The notes under the pieces: model-generated | Databases searched by the model: none | Seen by the model: the letters and a program-made list of their open reading frames with translations, nothing else | What the model was told of the DNA's origin: nothing | Shown: one piece after another, positions 42,861-54,444 of the stretch | How positions within the stretch are numbered: the stretch's first letter is position 1 | Layout of the letters: every line of letters starts with the position of its first letter | Position numbers and translations under genes: made by a program | Assembly (NCBI GenBank): GCA_941918925.1 | Contig: OW799234.1 | Coordinates: forward strand, 115,853,128 to 115,917,127 | Origin: Phyto melanocephala | Lineage: Eukaryota > Arthropoda > Insecta > Diptera > Rhinophoridae | Direction: 5' to 3' | DNA length: 64,000 nt

Positions 42861-44293
42861 ACAGTGCTGTCAGATTTATTTTGACTTTCTCGCCAAATGG
42901 ACTGTCAAATATCGCCAATTTATCGAAAATGTCGCCAAAATAAAATTTTTGTATTTTCAGTTATAAAAAGTATTTTTATTATACTATTACAAATCTTGCA
43001 ATGTTGAAAATTAAATCTACTTGCTTGTTTGATCAAAACACATAAAAAATTCGTTGTTTATAACAATTAGGGAAAAAATTCATAAAGAAACTAAAAAGTT
43101 TTTTTAAAAGGTACATTGTTTTAGTAAAATATATAAATACTAACGCATAAAAAATAATTCATAGGTCAAATAAACTTCATTATTAAAGAAGTTAAAGCTT
43201 GAACATTGAGATCAAAAAATTTAAATATTTTAATAGTACAAATAATAAAAATATGTACACAGAAAAAAAATAATCCTTAAATTTTTTTAATTAATTTACT
43301 TTTTGACTTGTTTTTAAATTCTAATTAAAATTTTATTTAATTTAATTAATTTTTTTAATTGATATAAAATATTTTCAAAAACATGGAGATTTCTTTCAGT
43401 TGAAAAAATAAAAATTTTTATTTTAAATGACATTTTTTAAGAATTTGCTTTCGAAGGATAAATTTAATATTTGTTATTCAAGGAGCAGAATGATAAGAAA
43501 TAGTGGACAATCTACAAGAGATAGTTCTGGTAGGTGCACACATATAAAAAATATATCTTGTTTTAAATATAATAATTTATTTTAGTTTCATTCTGGATGT
43601 TTCATGTATTCTGGTATATTGCTCAAGATTCTAATTTTAATAGGTAAGTCAGTAGTAGTCTACACTCTGATCAAGCTTTTTTACCAGTAAATATTCCATT
43701 ATGTCTAGGTTATTGATGCTACCAATTATTTTTTTGAATTTCAACCAATCGAACGATGTAAACGTGGACCAAACTTCCCTATTACATGTAACATAGTGAA
43801 CGTTAAAGTGAAAGTTCTGTATAAACAATTTAAGTATTCATTTATCTATTCCACAGATGACGGAGAATTGTTAGTCAACTACGTGCGATTTGATTTGGCT
43901 AAAATTTCTCTTGTGGGGTTTTTAATGTCGTAGGTATATGGAAATACGCTACAATCGACAAATGAATTTAAAACCAATCCGGCGCTAGACATGGCGTAGT
44001 ATGTGTACTTGTGGAACCCTACATCTTATATAAAATTGTTAGTATATAAGTAATGAAATGTAATTAAAATTTATGTTAAGAACAAATATTGAAAAAATGA
44101 ATTTTTTCTTTTTGGGTAAATTTATTAAAAACAGTTTTAATAATATAAATTACTAATACAATAAATTCTTTATTTATATAAATCGCGAATTTCAATTATA
44201 GGCATGATTCAATTAATTAAAATCATTTTTAAAAATTAGAAACGTTTTAATTAATTTTTTAATACTGTTTTAATTGATATTTTCGCAATATTT
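42861..44293. other. Unassigned DNA, possible left part of a large inverted-end element
   Basis: No family recognised. 43780-43940 has a short protein-like stretch (CKRGPNFPITCNIVNVKVKV and DDGELLVNYVRFDLAKISLV around a TTCCACAG that could be a splice acceptor). No known domain; possibly a decayed transposon exon. Confidence 0.35.
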
Positions 44294-44684
44294 TTATACC
44301 CTTCACCTGTGGTGCACAAGGGTAGATATAGCTTTGTCATTCCGTTTGTAATTTCTACAATTTTCATTTCCGACCCCATAAAGTATATATTTTCTGAAAG
44401 CTTATGAATAGAGGAGTCGATTAAGCACTGACCGTCTGTCCGTCTATCCGTCTGTCCGTCTGCCCGTCTGTCCGTGTGTTGGTTGAAATCAACTTTTAGA
44501 AGCAACTATATGTTCCTTAGATCTGTATATGGTATCAATCTCTTGGAAATATCCAGGAATGAATCGCTATTGAAATTCAGCACAATCGCCCTATAACTTT
44601 CTAAAATATGAGCAAAAAACCACGACCACCTCACTTTTTTTCACAATTACAACAACAACATACATACATACATACATACATGTA
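44294..44684 (+). mobile_element. Family B element, 3'-truncated (copy B5)
   Basis: TATACCCTTCACCTGTGGTG hairpin, TTTCCGACCCCATAAAGTAT, (GTCY)n at 44428-44474, AACAACAACATACATACATA. The ATTCGGC hairpin end is missing in this orientation; the next element begins at once. Confidence 0.65.
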
Positions 44685-45919
44685 AACAAGTAACAGTGCT
44701 ATATTCGGCCGTGCCGAATCTTATATACCCTTCACAACGTGTAGTCATGCAATAACAATTGTTTGTATCACCATTCATCCCATATAAAATACGTGCATAC
44801 GTACACGTTAGAATAAATGTGGCATCGAATCCCAGCTGAACCAAAAAAAATTTTATTTTATTTTATTTAATGTATTATTCATATTTTATTATTTTTTTTT
44901 ATATTTTTTTTAAATTTTTTTAAAAAATTTTTTTAGAAAAGTTTTTAAAATTTTTTTTTGGAATTTTTTTAAAATTTTTTTTTTGTAGTTTTTTTTATTA
45001 TTTTTTTCTTATTTTTAATATTTTTTTTGTAATTTTTTTTGTTTGGTAGGTTTTTTACATGTATGTATGTATGTATGTTGTTGTTGTAATTGTGAAAAAA
45101 ACGAGGTGGTCGTGGTTTTTTGCTCATATCTCAGAAAGTTATGGGGCGATTGTGCTGAATTTCAAAAGCGATTCATTCCTGGATATTTCCAAGAGATTGA
45201 TACCATACAGAGATCTGAGGAACATATAGTTGCTTCTAAAAGTTGATTTCAACCAACACACGGACAGACGGGCAGACGAATAGACGGACAGACGGTCAGG
45301 GCTTAATCGACTCCTCTATTCATAAGCTTTCAGAAAATATATACTTTATGGGGTCGAAAATGAAAATTGTAGAAATTACAAACGGAATGACAAAGCTATA
45401 TATACCCTTGTGCACCACAGGTGAAGGGTATAAAAACATACCAAACAAAAAAAATTACAAAAAAAAAAAAATATTGAAAATAAGAAAAAATAATAAAAAA
45501 AACTAAAAAAAAAAAATTTTAAAAAAAATTTTAAAAAATTTTTTAAAAATTTTTCTAAAAAAATTTTTTAAAAATTTTTCTAAAAAAATTTTTTAAAAAA
45601 ATTTAAAAAAAATATAAAAAAAAATAATAAAATATAAATAATATATTAAATAAAATAAAATAAAATTTTTTTTTTTTCTAAAAAAATTTTTTAAAAAAAT
45701 TTAAAAAAAATATAAAAAAAAATAATAAAATATAAATAATATATTAAATAAAATAAAATAAAATTTTTTTGGCTCAGCTGTGATTCGATGCCACATTTAT
45801 TCTAACGGGTACGTATGCACGTATTTTATATGGGATGAACAACAATTGTTATTGCATGACTACACGTTGTGAAGGGTATATAAGATTCGGCACGGCCGAA
45901 TATAGCACTGTTACTTGTT
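44685..45919. mobile_element. Foldback family B element with long inverted ends (copy B6)
   Basis: Left AACAAGTAACAGTGCTATAT plus hairpin ATTCGGCCGTGCCGAAT, TATACCCTTCACAACGTG, tRNA-like motif (44821-44843) and A/T tract is repeated, inverted, at 45450-45919. The inverted ends are several hundred bp and nearly identical. Between them is one body with a GACAGACGG run (45262-45300) ending GGTGAAGGGTATA (45419-45431). A head-to-head fusion of two copies or template switching would produce this. Confidence 0.7.
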
Positions 45920-45937
45920 TCAACTACAACTATTAAT

Positions 45938-46716
45938 TTTTATACCCTTCACCTGTGGTGCACAAGGGTATATATAGCTTTGTCATTCCGTTTGTAATTT
46001 CTACAATTTTCATTTCCGACCCCATAAAGTATATATTTTCTGAAAGCTTATGAATAGAGGAGTCGATTAAGCTCTGACCGTCTGTCCGTCTGCCCGTCTG
46101 TCCGTCTGCCCGTCTGTCCGTGTGTTGGTTGAAATCAACTTTTAGAAGCAACTATATGTTCCTCAGATCTCTATATGGTATCAATCTCTTGGAAATATTC
46201 AGGAATGAATCGCTATTGAATTTCAGCACAATCGCCCAATAACTTTCTGAGATATGAGCAAAAAACCACGACCACCTCGTTTTTTTACACAATTACAACA
46301 ACAACATACATACATAAATATATGTAAAAACCATACAAATAAAGAAGAAATTACAAAAAGAAAAAATATTAAAAATAAAAAAAAAAATAATAAAAAAAAT
46401 TACAAAAAAAAATTTTAAAATAATTTAAAAAAAATTTTTAAAAATTTTTTAAAAATTTGTTTAAAAAAATTTTTTAAAAAAATTAAAAAAAATATATAAA
46501 AAAAATAATAACGAAATATAAATAATATATTAAATAAAATAAAATTTTTTTGGCTCAGCTGGGATTCGATGCCACATTTATTCTAACCAGTATAGACATA
46601 TGTACGTATTTGATATGAGATGAATGGTGATACAAACAATTGTTATTGCATGACTACACGTTGTGAAGGGTATATAAGATTCGGCATGGCCGAATATAGC
46701 ACTGTTACTTGTTATT
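45938..46716 (+). mobile_element. Family B element with inverted internal module (copy B7)
   Basis: Same outer order as B4 (TATACCCTTCACCTGTGGTG to GGCATGGCCGAATATAGCAC), but the A/T tract plus tRNA-like module (46330-46573) is in the opposite orientation. (GTCY)n at 46077-46124. Confidence 0.7.
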
Positions 46717-46946
46717 TAATTAATAGTATCATTTTGATGATTGGAGAAAAAATTAGACATTTTTTTAATTAGTAGTATTAATTTCGTAATTAAAATTCAT
46801 ATATATTTTTTTCTGTGTATGTATAAAATAAGTGCACATATCAATTATTAAATCAATACTTTCATAATCATTATTTTCAATATCATCACTGGTATTTGTG
46901 TTTTTACTGTGGTACATTTCTTTTGAATTAAATCTTTTTAACATAT

Positions 46947-47690
46947 CTACTGTTGTCCTAAATTCATTACAAAAATTTTGTTTACATTCATATATGATAT
47001 AATTATCAGTAAAGAATTAAGAAGTTCGTATTGCATTTTGTTTCTCAATTTAGTTTTGACACAGTTCGTTACAGAAAAAATTCTTTCAACGCAAGCATTG
47101 CTTGTAGGAACTGTTAAAATATTAAGAACGGCCATTAAGAACTCTTTGAAGTGGTAAGTACCAGCAGCATCGTGGTAATCATATACTTTAGGCCAGAACT
47201 CGTACAGGCTTTTTGGTACTTCATTATTAAAATATTGGTTCCAATTTATAAAAAGAAGTTTGCCCCACTGCGTTTCATAAACACCAAGTGCGATATTGCA
47301 GTCCATAAATTTTGCTAAAATTTGTTGCATTACAGAAAATTTAGCTTGTGGTAAAGAGTTGCAGCATTTAGAAATCGAGAAATGATTATAGACTTGGAAA
47401 ATAAGCATGTTTTCTGGAAGCCTATCAAGCATTTCTGATAATAACTTCTTTAAATATAGAAACCAACTTTGTTTCAAAATCAACGTTTCAGTTGCATTTA
47501 AAACAAATTTTTTTAATTCAGTTTGAAATTCTGCACCAAAATCAATGTTTTCCAAATTTAAAAAGGAGTTGTCTGAATGAATTGCCGCTTTTAAAATTTT
47601 TATTAATCCATCGCAATGTTCTGTGCTATACATTGATCTATATGTTGATCTGACAATGGCTGCATATAGAGAAGCGTAGCAATGAATATT
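46947..47690 (-). pseudogene. hAT transposase C-terminal fragment
   Basis: An open minus-strand frame from about 47690 (after a TAA) to the stop at 46947, with an internal ATG at 47631-47633 giving 228 residues. The last third is a clear hAT dimerisation domain: FKEFLMAVLNILTVPTSNAC, VERIFSVTNCVKTKLRNKMQ and YELLNSLLIIISYMN. Upstream, MYSTEHCDGLIKILKAAIHS lies in the conserved part of the catalytic region. A full hAT transposase has about 600 residues, so the zinc finger and most catalytic residues are missing. It is intact as a frame and might be recent or domesticated, but a truncated transposon copy is likelier. The first 77 codons recur at 19657-19888. Confidence 0.8.
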
Positions 47691-47943
47691 TTATAAAGCA
47701 TGAAATATAAACTTATTTTTTGATTTCCTTATTAATAATAAAATTGATAAATCACTTAAGAAATCAATTATGCCTAACTATAGTATAAGGCAATAATAAA
47801 ACAATACTTCATATATGTACATATAAGGCTAAGTTTTTTAGCATTATAAAAGAATGTTAGAGGGGAAAGGGTTGTAAAAGAATTTTACAAAAACTAAAAA
47901 AATAACTACACACGTGTAAGACTACAAACATAAGAAATTTTTT
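47691..47943. other. Flank of hAT fragment, copy 2
   Basis: Identical by eye to 19946-20198. The left edge of visible segment homology is 47402. Confidence 0.55.
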
Positions 47944-48681
47944 ATAAAAACCACCAAAGGAAATGGTGTGGTAGTATATTGATTCTGTCGTTCCGTTTGC
48001 AGCAGATCAAAATAATAATTATAGACCCCATAAGGTATAAATTTTTGGAGTTCTGGTTTCATTTTAGGACGATCAAGCTATGTCTGTTTATTTGTTGAGG
48101 GCTCCTACAAATATTTCTAGTACATCAGAAATGTTTTCTCTATGGACAAAGATTTTGAAAGAAATATTTAAGTTAAATTCATTAGCAGAAATAACTTTAA
48201 CGTCTACTTCTCACATATTCTGCTATTAATGAAATTCAAGAGCTTATAAAATCGACAAAAGTATATGTATTGGATGATAAAGGTTTGGTGAGAAGCGAAA
48301 CAAAAAATTTGGAAAAAAAAGAATCAGTAATGGATTATTTAAGTTGAATTCAAACAATTAATTAATTTGTAACAACCTCTAGATACGAAATTATACTCTT
48401 CAGTTTACAAAGAAATACAACATTGCTGTTTAAAAGAGTTAGTAGTATCACTACTAATGTTGAAATACTTAAGGTTTCATAAGACTAAATTTAAGACAAT
48501 AAATTGATAGCAAATCGAAGTTACACAAAGAGAGTAATAATAATATTTCAGTATAAAGAGATTTTTCCATAGCGATTACTGTTAATAATAAAATAATGAA
48601 TTTTGTGCTATAAAAGTAATAAACAAAATTGGTGTTGGGTATAAAAAATTCGACACAGCCAAATACAGTGCTTTTACTTGT
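47944..48681 (+). mobile_element. Short family A element upstream of gene 3
   Basis: Copy of 20199-20936. Confidence 0.65.
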
Positions 48682-51437
48682 TATACCCGCCACCAAAAAA
48701 ATGGTGGGGGTATATTCATTTTGTCATTCCGTTTGTAACACATCGAAATATCCATTTTAGACCCCATAAAGTATATATATTCTAAATCGGGGTTTGATTT
48801 TATGACGATCTAGCTATGTCCGTCCGTCTGTCCGTCTGTTGAAAGCACGATAGAGGTCGCACCGAAAAAGCTAGGGGGCTCAAATTTTGCCAGAATCTTT
48901 CTTATAGACAAGGTTTGTTTGGTATTGAAAACGGGCTAAATCGGAATATTAGGAAGAGAGTTATAGTTCGACAAGCAAGAGTAGGTCGAAAAAACCGTGT
49001 CCTTCGAACATCGAATAAAATGGAATTGTGTCCAAACGCCTTAACGTAGACTCATGAAACTTCGAATATATATTTCCTGGGTAAAGACAATATTTTCCCC
49101 CGAAAATTGTCTACATCTATGCATTAAGAGAGGAGTTATCGATCAAAATGTACGAAAATTTATACCGCACAGTGTATTTTTCGGTATATTTAAAAACAAA
49201 AACGTCATAAAAGCAACAAAATTGAATGTACGACTCTGAAATTTTGCACACTTTGCTTTTTGGTGAAAGGCTTTTCTGTAACGGAAAATTAATGTGCCAC
49301 GCCCACTTTTACGCCCACCTCCAATATAACGATTTACCTCAAATTCATATAATTTCTCTATTAATAAAGATTTTGGAATAATAAAGGGCTATATTGAAAC
49401 ACCTTGGTTGTACTCATTCGAGAAAATGACTTTGACACGCCTACTCTAACGCCCACTTTTCACGTTATCTAAAGTTAATGAAATTTAAATGCTCATAAAA
49501 CCGCCAAAATTAGAGGTATGATGATAAAATTTGCTACGTTTATCCCCCTAGGCAATTTCATTACTGTGCCAAAAAATTAAGGTGACACGCCCACTTTTAC
49601 GCCCACCTCCCATATAACGTTTTACCTAAAATTCATATAATTTCTCTATTAATAAAGATTTTGGAATAATAAAGGACTATATTGAAACACCTAAGTTGTA
49701 CTCATTAGCAAAAACAACTTTGACACGCCTACTATAACGCCCACTTTCACTTTTGAATTGTGTCCAGACGCATAAACGTAGTCATGAAACTTTGAATATA
49801 TATTTATCGAGTCAAAAGAATATTTTTCCCTGAAAATCGCGTAAATTTATGAATTATGAAAAGAGTTATAGATAAAAATGTACGAAAAATGTAATAAAAC
49901 TGACAAAACTATATGTACGCTTCTGAAATTTTGCAAACATGGCTTTTTGGTCAAAGTCTTCGTTATAACGGAAAATAGATGTGCCACGCACACTTTTTTC
50001 CTTAAATTTTTATAAAAATATATTAGTCATATATATTACCATTTATTCATCTTACACTGCGCCATTTATTGTACTGTAGCTAAATATAAGATAAAGATGA
50101 TAAGATAGATGACTCTACTAGCAACTACTAGATGGCATGCTAACAACTTATGCTTATGTTCTCCTGAAGTTATGCTCTATTAAAAATGGGAATTTAGGAA
50201 ATTTTTGACCTAAGTAAAAAAAAATTATCTCTAAACATTATAAACAATTTATTTTCATGTACTAATGGCTAACAAATTTTAAAATTATACAAAACTTATT
50301 TCGTTTGAAAATCTTTTAAAAGCAAAATGTTATAGAAGTTTAAAAATCAAAATCTTACTAATAAATTTCCCGTTTTAGAAAAATGCTGAGAATGTATATT
50401 TTGAATCACCCTGTGGCCCTTACAATTTAACCACCCTCTACAAGAGCATAACTTCAGGAGAACATAAGATAACAAAAATAAATTAGCACTATTTCGTAGA
50501 TAAAACTTTCCTCTTAAATTCATGTAATTTCTCTATGAATAAAGATTTTGGAATACTAAAGGACTATATTAAAATATCTAAGTTATGTTTATTAGCAGAA
50601 ACTTTATTGACACGCGTATTTTAATGGCCACTTTCATTGAAAGACTAAATTTACGAAAACATTTTACTAGCATACCGAAGTTATAATGGGTGGTTTTATT
50701 TTAAGGGACTATGTTGATTTTGAATAAAATTATTATGAAATTATTATCATTTATTTTTATAATGATAATATTTGTATGCTTCAATTATGTATGGAACAAA
50801 ATATCGGCCAAATGGCCCCCCAACCTAGGCGGCACACCGCGATCCGATAGTCCAAATTTTCAATGACACTGTTGATGCTCGATTGGTGGGCACGATGATG
50901 AGTCGAGGTTGCTTGCTCTTTTGCCACGTTATCGTGAAAAACAGCAATGTTTCCCATTCAACGAACTAAGATGGCATTCACAGATGTTTTCACATTTCAT
51001 ACAGACCTGCTTTGCAGACATTTAAATATTTTTTACAATTCTCACGATAGTGGACGAATTCGAACGATTATGTTGACCAAAAAAATCACGAAGTGCACAA
51101 AATGCATTTTGATTTGAACGCCCATTTTTACAAAAATCTTTAATATTTAAAAGCGTTGCTCGATTGCGTATCTTTCCAAGGTTCAAATTGAGTTAGTCTG
51201 AGATTAAGAAATGTCAAATGAAATACAAGAAAAAAGTTGAAGTTTAGGTGTGGTTCACCTTCAACATGGACCCTTAAAATTTAACCACCCTCTACAAAGA
51301 AAGTGATACATATTTTATTAGAAAGAGATTATTCTATAGCGATTAACAAAATAATAAATATTGTGCTTTAGATGTACACAAAATTGGTGGTGGGTATAAA
51401 AGATTCGGCACAGCCGAATATAGTGCTCTTACTTGTT
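48682..51437 (+). mobile_element. Long family A element next to trypsin gene 3
   Basis: Copy of 20937-23692, with hairpins, (GTCY)n, two 288-bp units, embedded mariner and 3' hairpin all retained. Confidence 0.78.
50686..51292. mobile_element. Mariner/Tc1-like element, copy 2
   Basis: Copy of 22941-23547 with TA on both sides. Confidence 0.65.
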
Positions 51438-51453
51438 TTTTCTTTCAATTTGT

Positions 51454-51487
51454 TATAAATGTACGAAAATTGTACAAATAGTAGCAG
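51454..51487 (+). promoter_or_regulatory. Core promoter of trypsin gene 3
   Basis: TATAAA at 51454-51459 and initiator A at 51486, identical to gene 2. Confidence 0.6.
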
Positions 51488-51538
51488 TTTATTTTAATAA
51501 CTAAAGAGTTGAGGTTATTCACTGTTTAATTAATAAAA

Positions 51539-52315
51539 ATGGTTATATTAAACAATATTTTCAAATATTTCAAAATGTTAATAATTATCCACTTAGTTCT
51601 GTTGAAAGTGAATTTTAGTTATTCTGAAATCAAACCACGCATTTTTGGAGGCAATATTACTGACATTAAGAACGCAACTTTCGTAGTCCAAGTATTGATT
51701 AAGAATGAATCATTATGTGGTGGAACTTTAGTAACACGGAAATTAGTTATAACTGCGGCTCACTGTGTGCAGAAGCTGCAACCTAAAGATTTAAAAGTAG
51801 TAGCTGGAGCTACTTATATAAATAAGGAAAACGTGAAAGAAAGCGTAAAAGATATCATTATACATGACAAATACCTTTATGTTGAAGGTGGATGGGACGT
51901 GGCAGCGTTAAAATTATGTCGTGCGGTTTCTGGTTCAAACATATTTCCTATTAAATTGTGTTCTAAACAATTTGATCGACATGACGAAATTCATATATAT
52001 GGCTGGGGAGCAGAGTATCATCGTAAAGCAAATTCCCAACAGTTAAAAACGGCAACGATAAGAGTTATTGACCACTGTAAATGTGCGAAAATATATCAAC
52101 ATTCCGTTGGAGACCACTTAAGCGAATCGATATTCTGCGCCGCCATACTCGGTGAGAAAGATGCCTGTACTGGTGATTCAGGCGGTCCCGCGGTTATAAA
52201 TGAAGAACTTTGTGGTGTTATATCGGCGGGTTCTGGGTGTGGTAATGTTAAATATCCTGGTCTATATACAAATGTGCTGAAAGTGAAAAGCTTTATAGAA
52301 AATTTATATGAATAG
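51539..52315 (+). CDS. Secreted trypsin-like serine protease, gene 3
   Basis: 258 residues, identical to gene 2 except residue 164 (Thr in gene 2, Ala here; ACA at 24283 against GCA at 52028), in an exposed loop. All catalytic and specificity residues are kept (H75, D120, S214, D208), as are the signal peptide, the R34/I35 activation site and Cys127. It is part of the second segment copy, so it is either a very recent tandem duplicate of gene 2 or the other allele wrongly placed in line. Upstream and downstream flanks are the same as gene 2, so regulation should be equivalent if both exist. Confidence 0.93.
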   Translation: MVILNNIFKYFKMLIIIHLVLLKVNFSYSEIKPRIFGGNITDIKNATFVVQVLIKNESLCGGTLVTRKLVITAAHCVQKLQPKDLKVVAGATYINKENVKESVKDIIIHDKYLYVEGGWDVAALKLCRAVSGSNIFPIKLCSKQFDRHDEIHIYGWGAEYHRKANSQQLKTATIRVIDHCKCAKIYQHSVGDHLSESIFCAAILGEKDACTGDSGGPAVINEELCGVISAGSGCGNVKYPGLYTNVLKVKSFIENLYE

Positions 52316-53253
52316 AAAATTCTATAAAAATTAAAAAAAAAATTTTTTCTCAAAACTATCGTTTGTTTTATTATTTATGGCTTTTTATATTGTATATGTG
52401 TATATAGAAGCACGGATTCAACTTACGTGCTTGGGGAGTTTTTATAAAAATAATGAATTTTTTGTTTTATGGCTGGCAAAACTATTATTTATCGAAAAAA
52501 AAAATTGGGTTTTGTGGTTGTGGTAAGGTAAGTTGGGGGTAGGGAGATCGATTATTCGACTTTTTCCAAAAACTGGTTTTCAGGTATTCCGAATAGTTGC
52601 TACTTAAAAAGAATCGATTTTCAGTTAAGCAGTTAAGGGTGAAAAGGTTTTACTCCAATAAACTATAACGTAATAATCAAGCTAGTTATTGAAATAAATA
52701 TATTATTAAAACAAAATCAAAACAATTCACAAAGATAAAGAAAAAACAAAATATGTATACTGTAGTCATGACTGAAATTTTTAAAGAATTTTTGCTTTGA
52801 AATATTATGGGAACATATTTATACAGTTATACATAGATATGCATATAAACATATGCCCTTTCATTAATAAAATGATATATGCATATGTAGGTGATGACTA
52901 AGCATACATATGTGAGGTCGCATTATTCAATTAAAATAATAATAATTAAAAATTGTGTTTCTTAGTTGCTTCTTTTAAAATAATTTTTTAGAAACAAAAT
53001 GCAGTTAAAATGTTTAAAAGTGTGTTTATATGTTGGTTTCTTTTGATTTTATGAAACTTGACATTGAAAATGAACTTTCTTTTAACATACATGCTGGACT
53101 TATAGAATATAAGGCACAAAGTAATCGTTTTAGTATTTCAGATCACTTATGGCACTCATCTAAATAAAACAAATCGTCCAAAATGCGTTCTTTATGATTG
53201 ACTTTTATGTGCATATATATTTTATAGTACTGTTCAGCTCATAACAATAACCG
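52316..53253 (+). other. 3' flank of trypsin gene 3
   Basis: Nearly identical to 24571-25508. One base differs at about 52727. Confidence 0.55.
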
Positions 53254-54444
53254 GTTTCTTTGTACTAAAATAACCGGTTTATTCGATATTCAAAAAAATG
53301 TAATTTTAAAATAGTTGGCCAAAACTTAAATAACCGGTTAAAGGTGGGCGAATAATAACCGTTTGTTATTATATAGTTGTTGTTGCTTAAATATGTTTTT
53401 TTCTTCTCCTCCAGATCTGGGCTTGTACATATAAATTAGGATAATCATAAAATATTATCTGTTAAAAATAAATTTAAAGTACAAACACAGTTTTGTTCGC
53501 AATTAAAAAACTAGTAAGAGTGCTCTATTTGGCTGGGCAGATTTTGATTATGCCCTTCACCATCATACACATTGGTAAAATGACCACATCGTAGCCTGGT
53601 CTAAATATCGTATTTCATATTATACGCCATTTTCTTTATTATCTTCGATGCTATCTTTGATTTTAAATGTTAACTTAGTTAACTAAATTTACTAGTCAAC
53701 TCATTTCATTTAATACACATATTGATGGAGCTAAGAAAGTAATCTGCTATTTTGTTTTCGATGTGATCTTGAATTTTATTCCAATGTTGTAGTGGATGAA
53801 AGGGACAGAGCCGTAACTACTGTATTTGACCTACATTTTATAGAGGATGGCATCTTGAACTTAAACTTTTTTATAGTTTACTGTATTCTTGTGGCCAAGC
53901 ATTTTTTCTTTAATACCGGGATTGAAGGAGTTGGAGGTTGTGTACAGCTTGCAATTTGGTGTCACTATCGTGGCCAAAAATTATTTAGAAGTTTAAAAAA
54001 CTTCATGTTCATATATAAAAAAATTAGATATTCCTTTTTAAATAATCTTAGTCTATTAGTGACCGATTTATTCAAATCCATTGTCTGTTTGTCAACTTTT
54101 AGAGATCTGTATGTGGTATAAATCTTTTAAAAATATCCGCGAAAATATATACGACTGCCTCTGTTTTTTCCCAGGTTTTTACTACAACAATAAAATTTTT
54201 CACCCATAGCCTCCAGGGTTATTTGCAAAAAATCGTCGTAGATTCCCAGAAGCTGCTACTGCAGTTGATGATGATGTATAAGAATCGCCTCTAAAAAGTA
54301 TATTTTAAAGGGTTACACCTACATATGCATATATTATTTAATATTATATTTCTATGATTAAAGCTCAATATTCTAATGAATTAAGAACTTTTAATAGCTA
54401 TTTTAATAATATCTCATGTTCAGTTCTTTACATAACTTCTGTTA
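53254..54444 (+). repeat. Upstream part of decayed LINE region (diverged patch, copy 2)
   Basis: Aligns with 25509-26690 with many substitutions and small indels. In several places (TTTTTTATAGTTTACTG, CTTTAATACCGGGATTGA) it agrees with 34640-35671 and not with copy 1. The MITE of copy 1 is absent. Confidence 0.5.

Larger units (their letters stand above)
43258..46817. mobile_element. Possible composite element with CACAGAAAAAA ends
   Basis: CACAGAAAAAAAA at 43258 and TTTTTTCTGTG ending at 46817, with TATGTA on both outer sides (43252-43257, 46818-46823). Both ends are ATTAATTA-rich. It could be a TA-inserting or 6-bp-duplicating element later filled with family B copies. The repeat is short and A-rich, so chance is possible. 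Confidence 0.35.
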
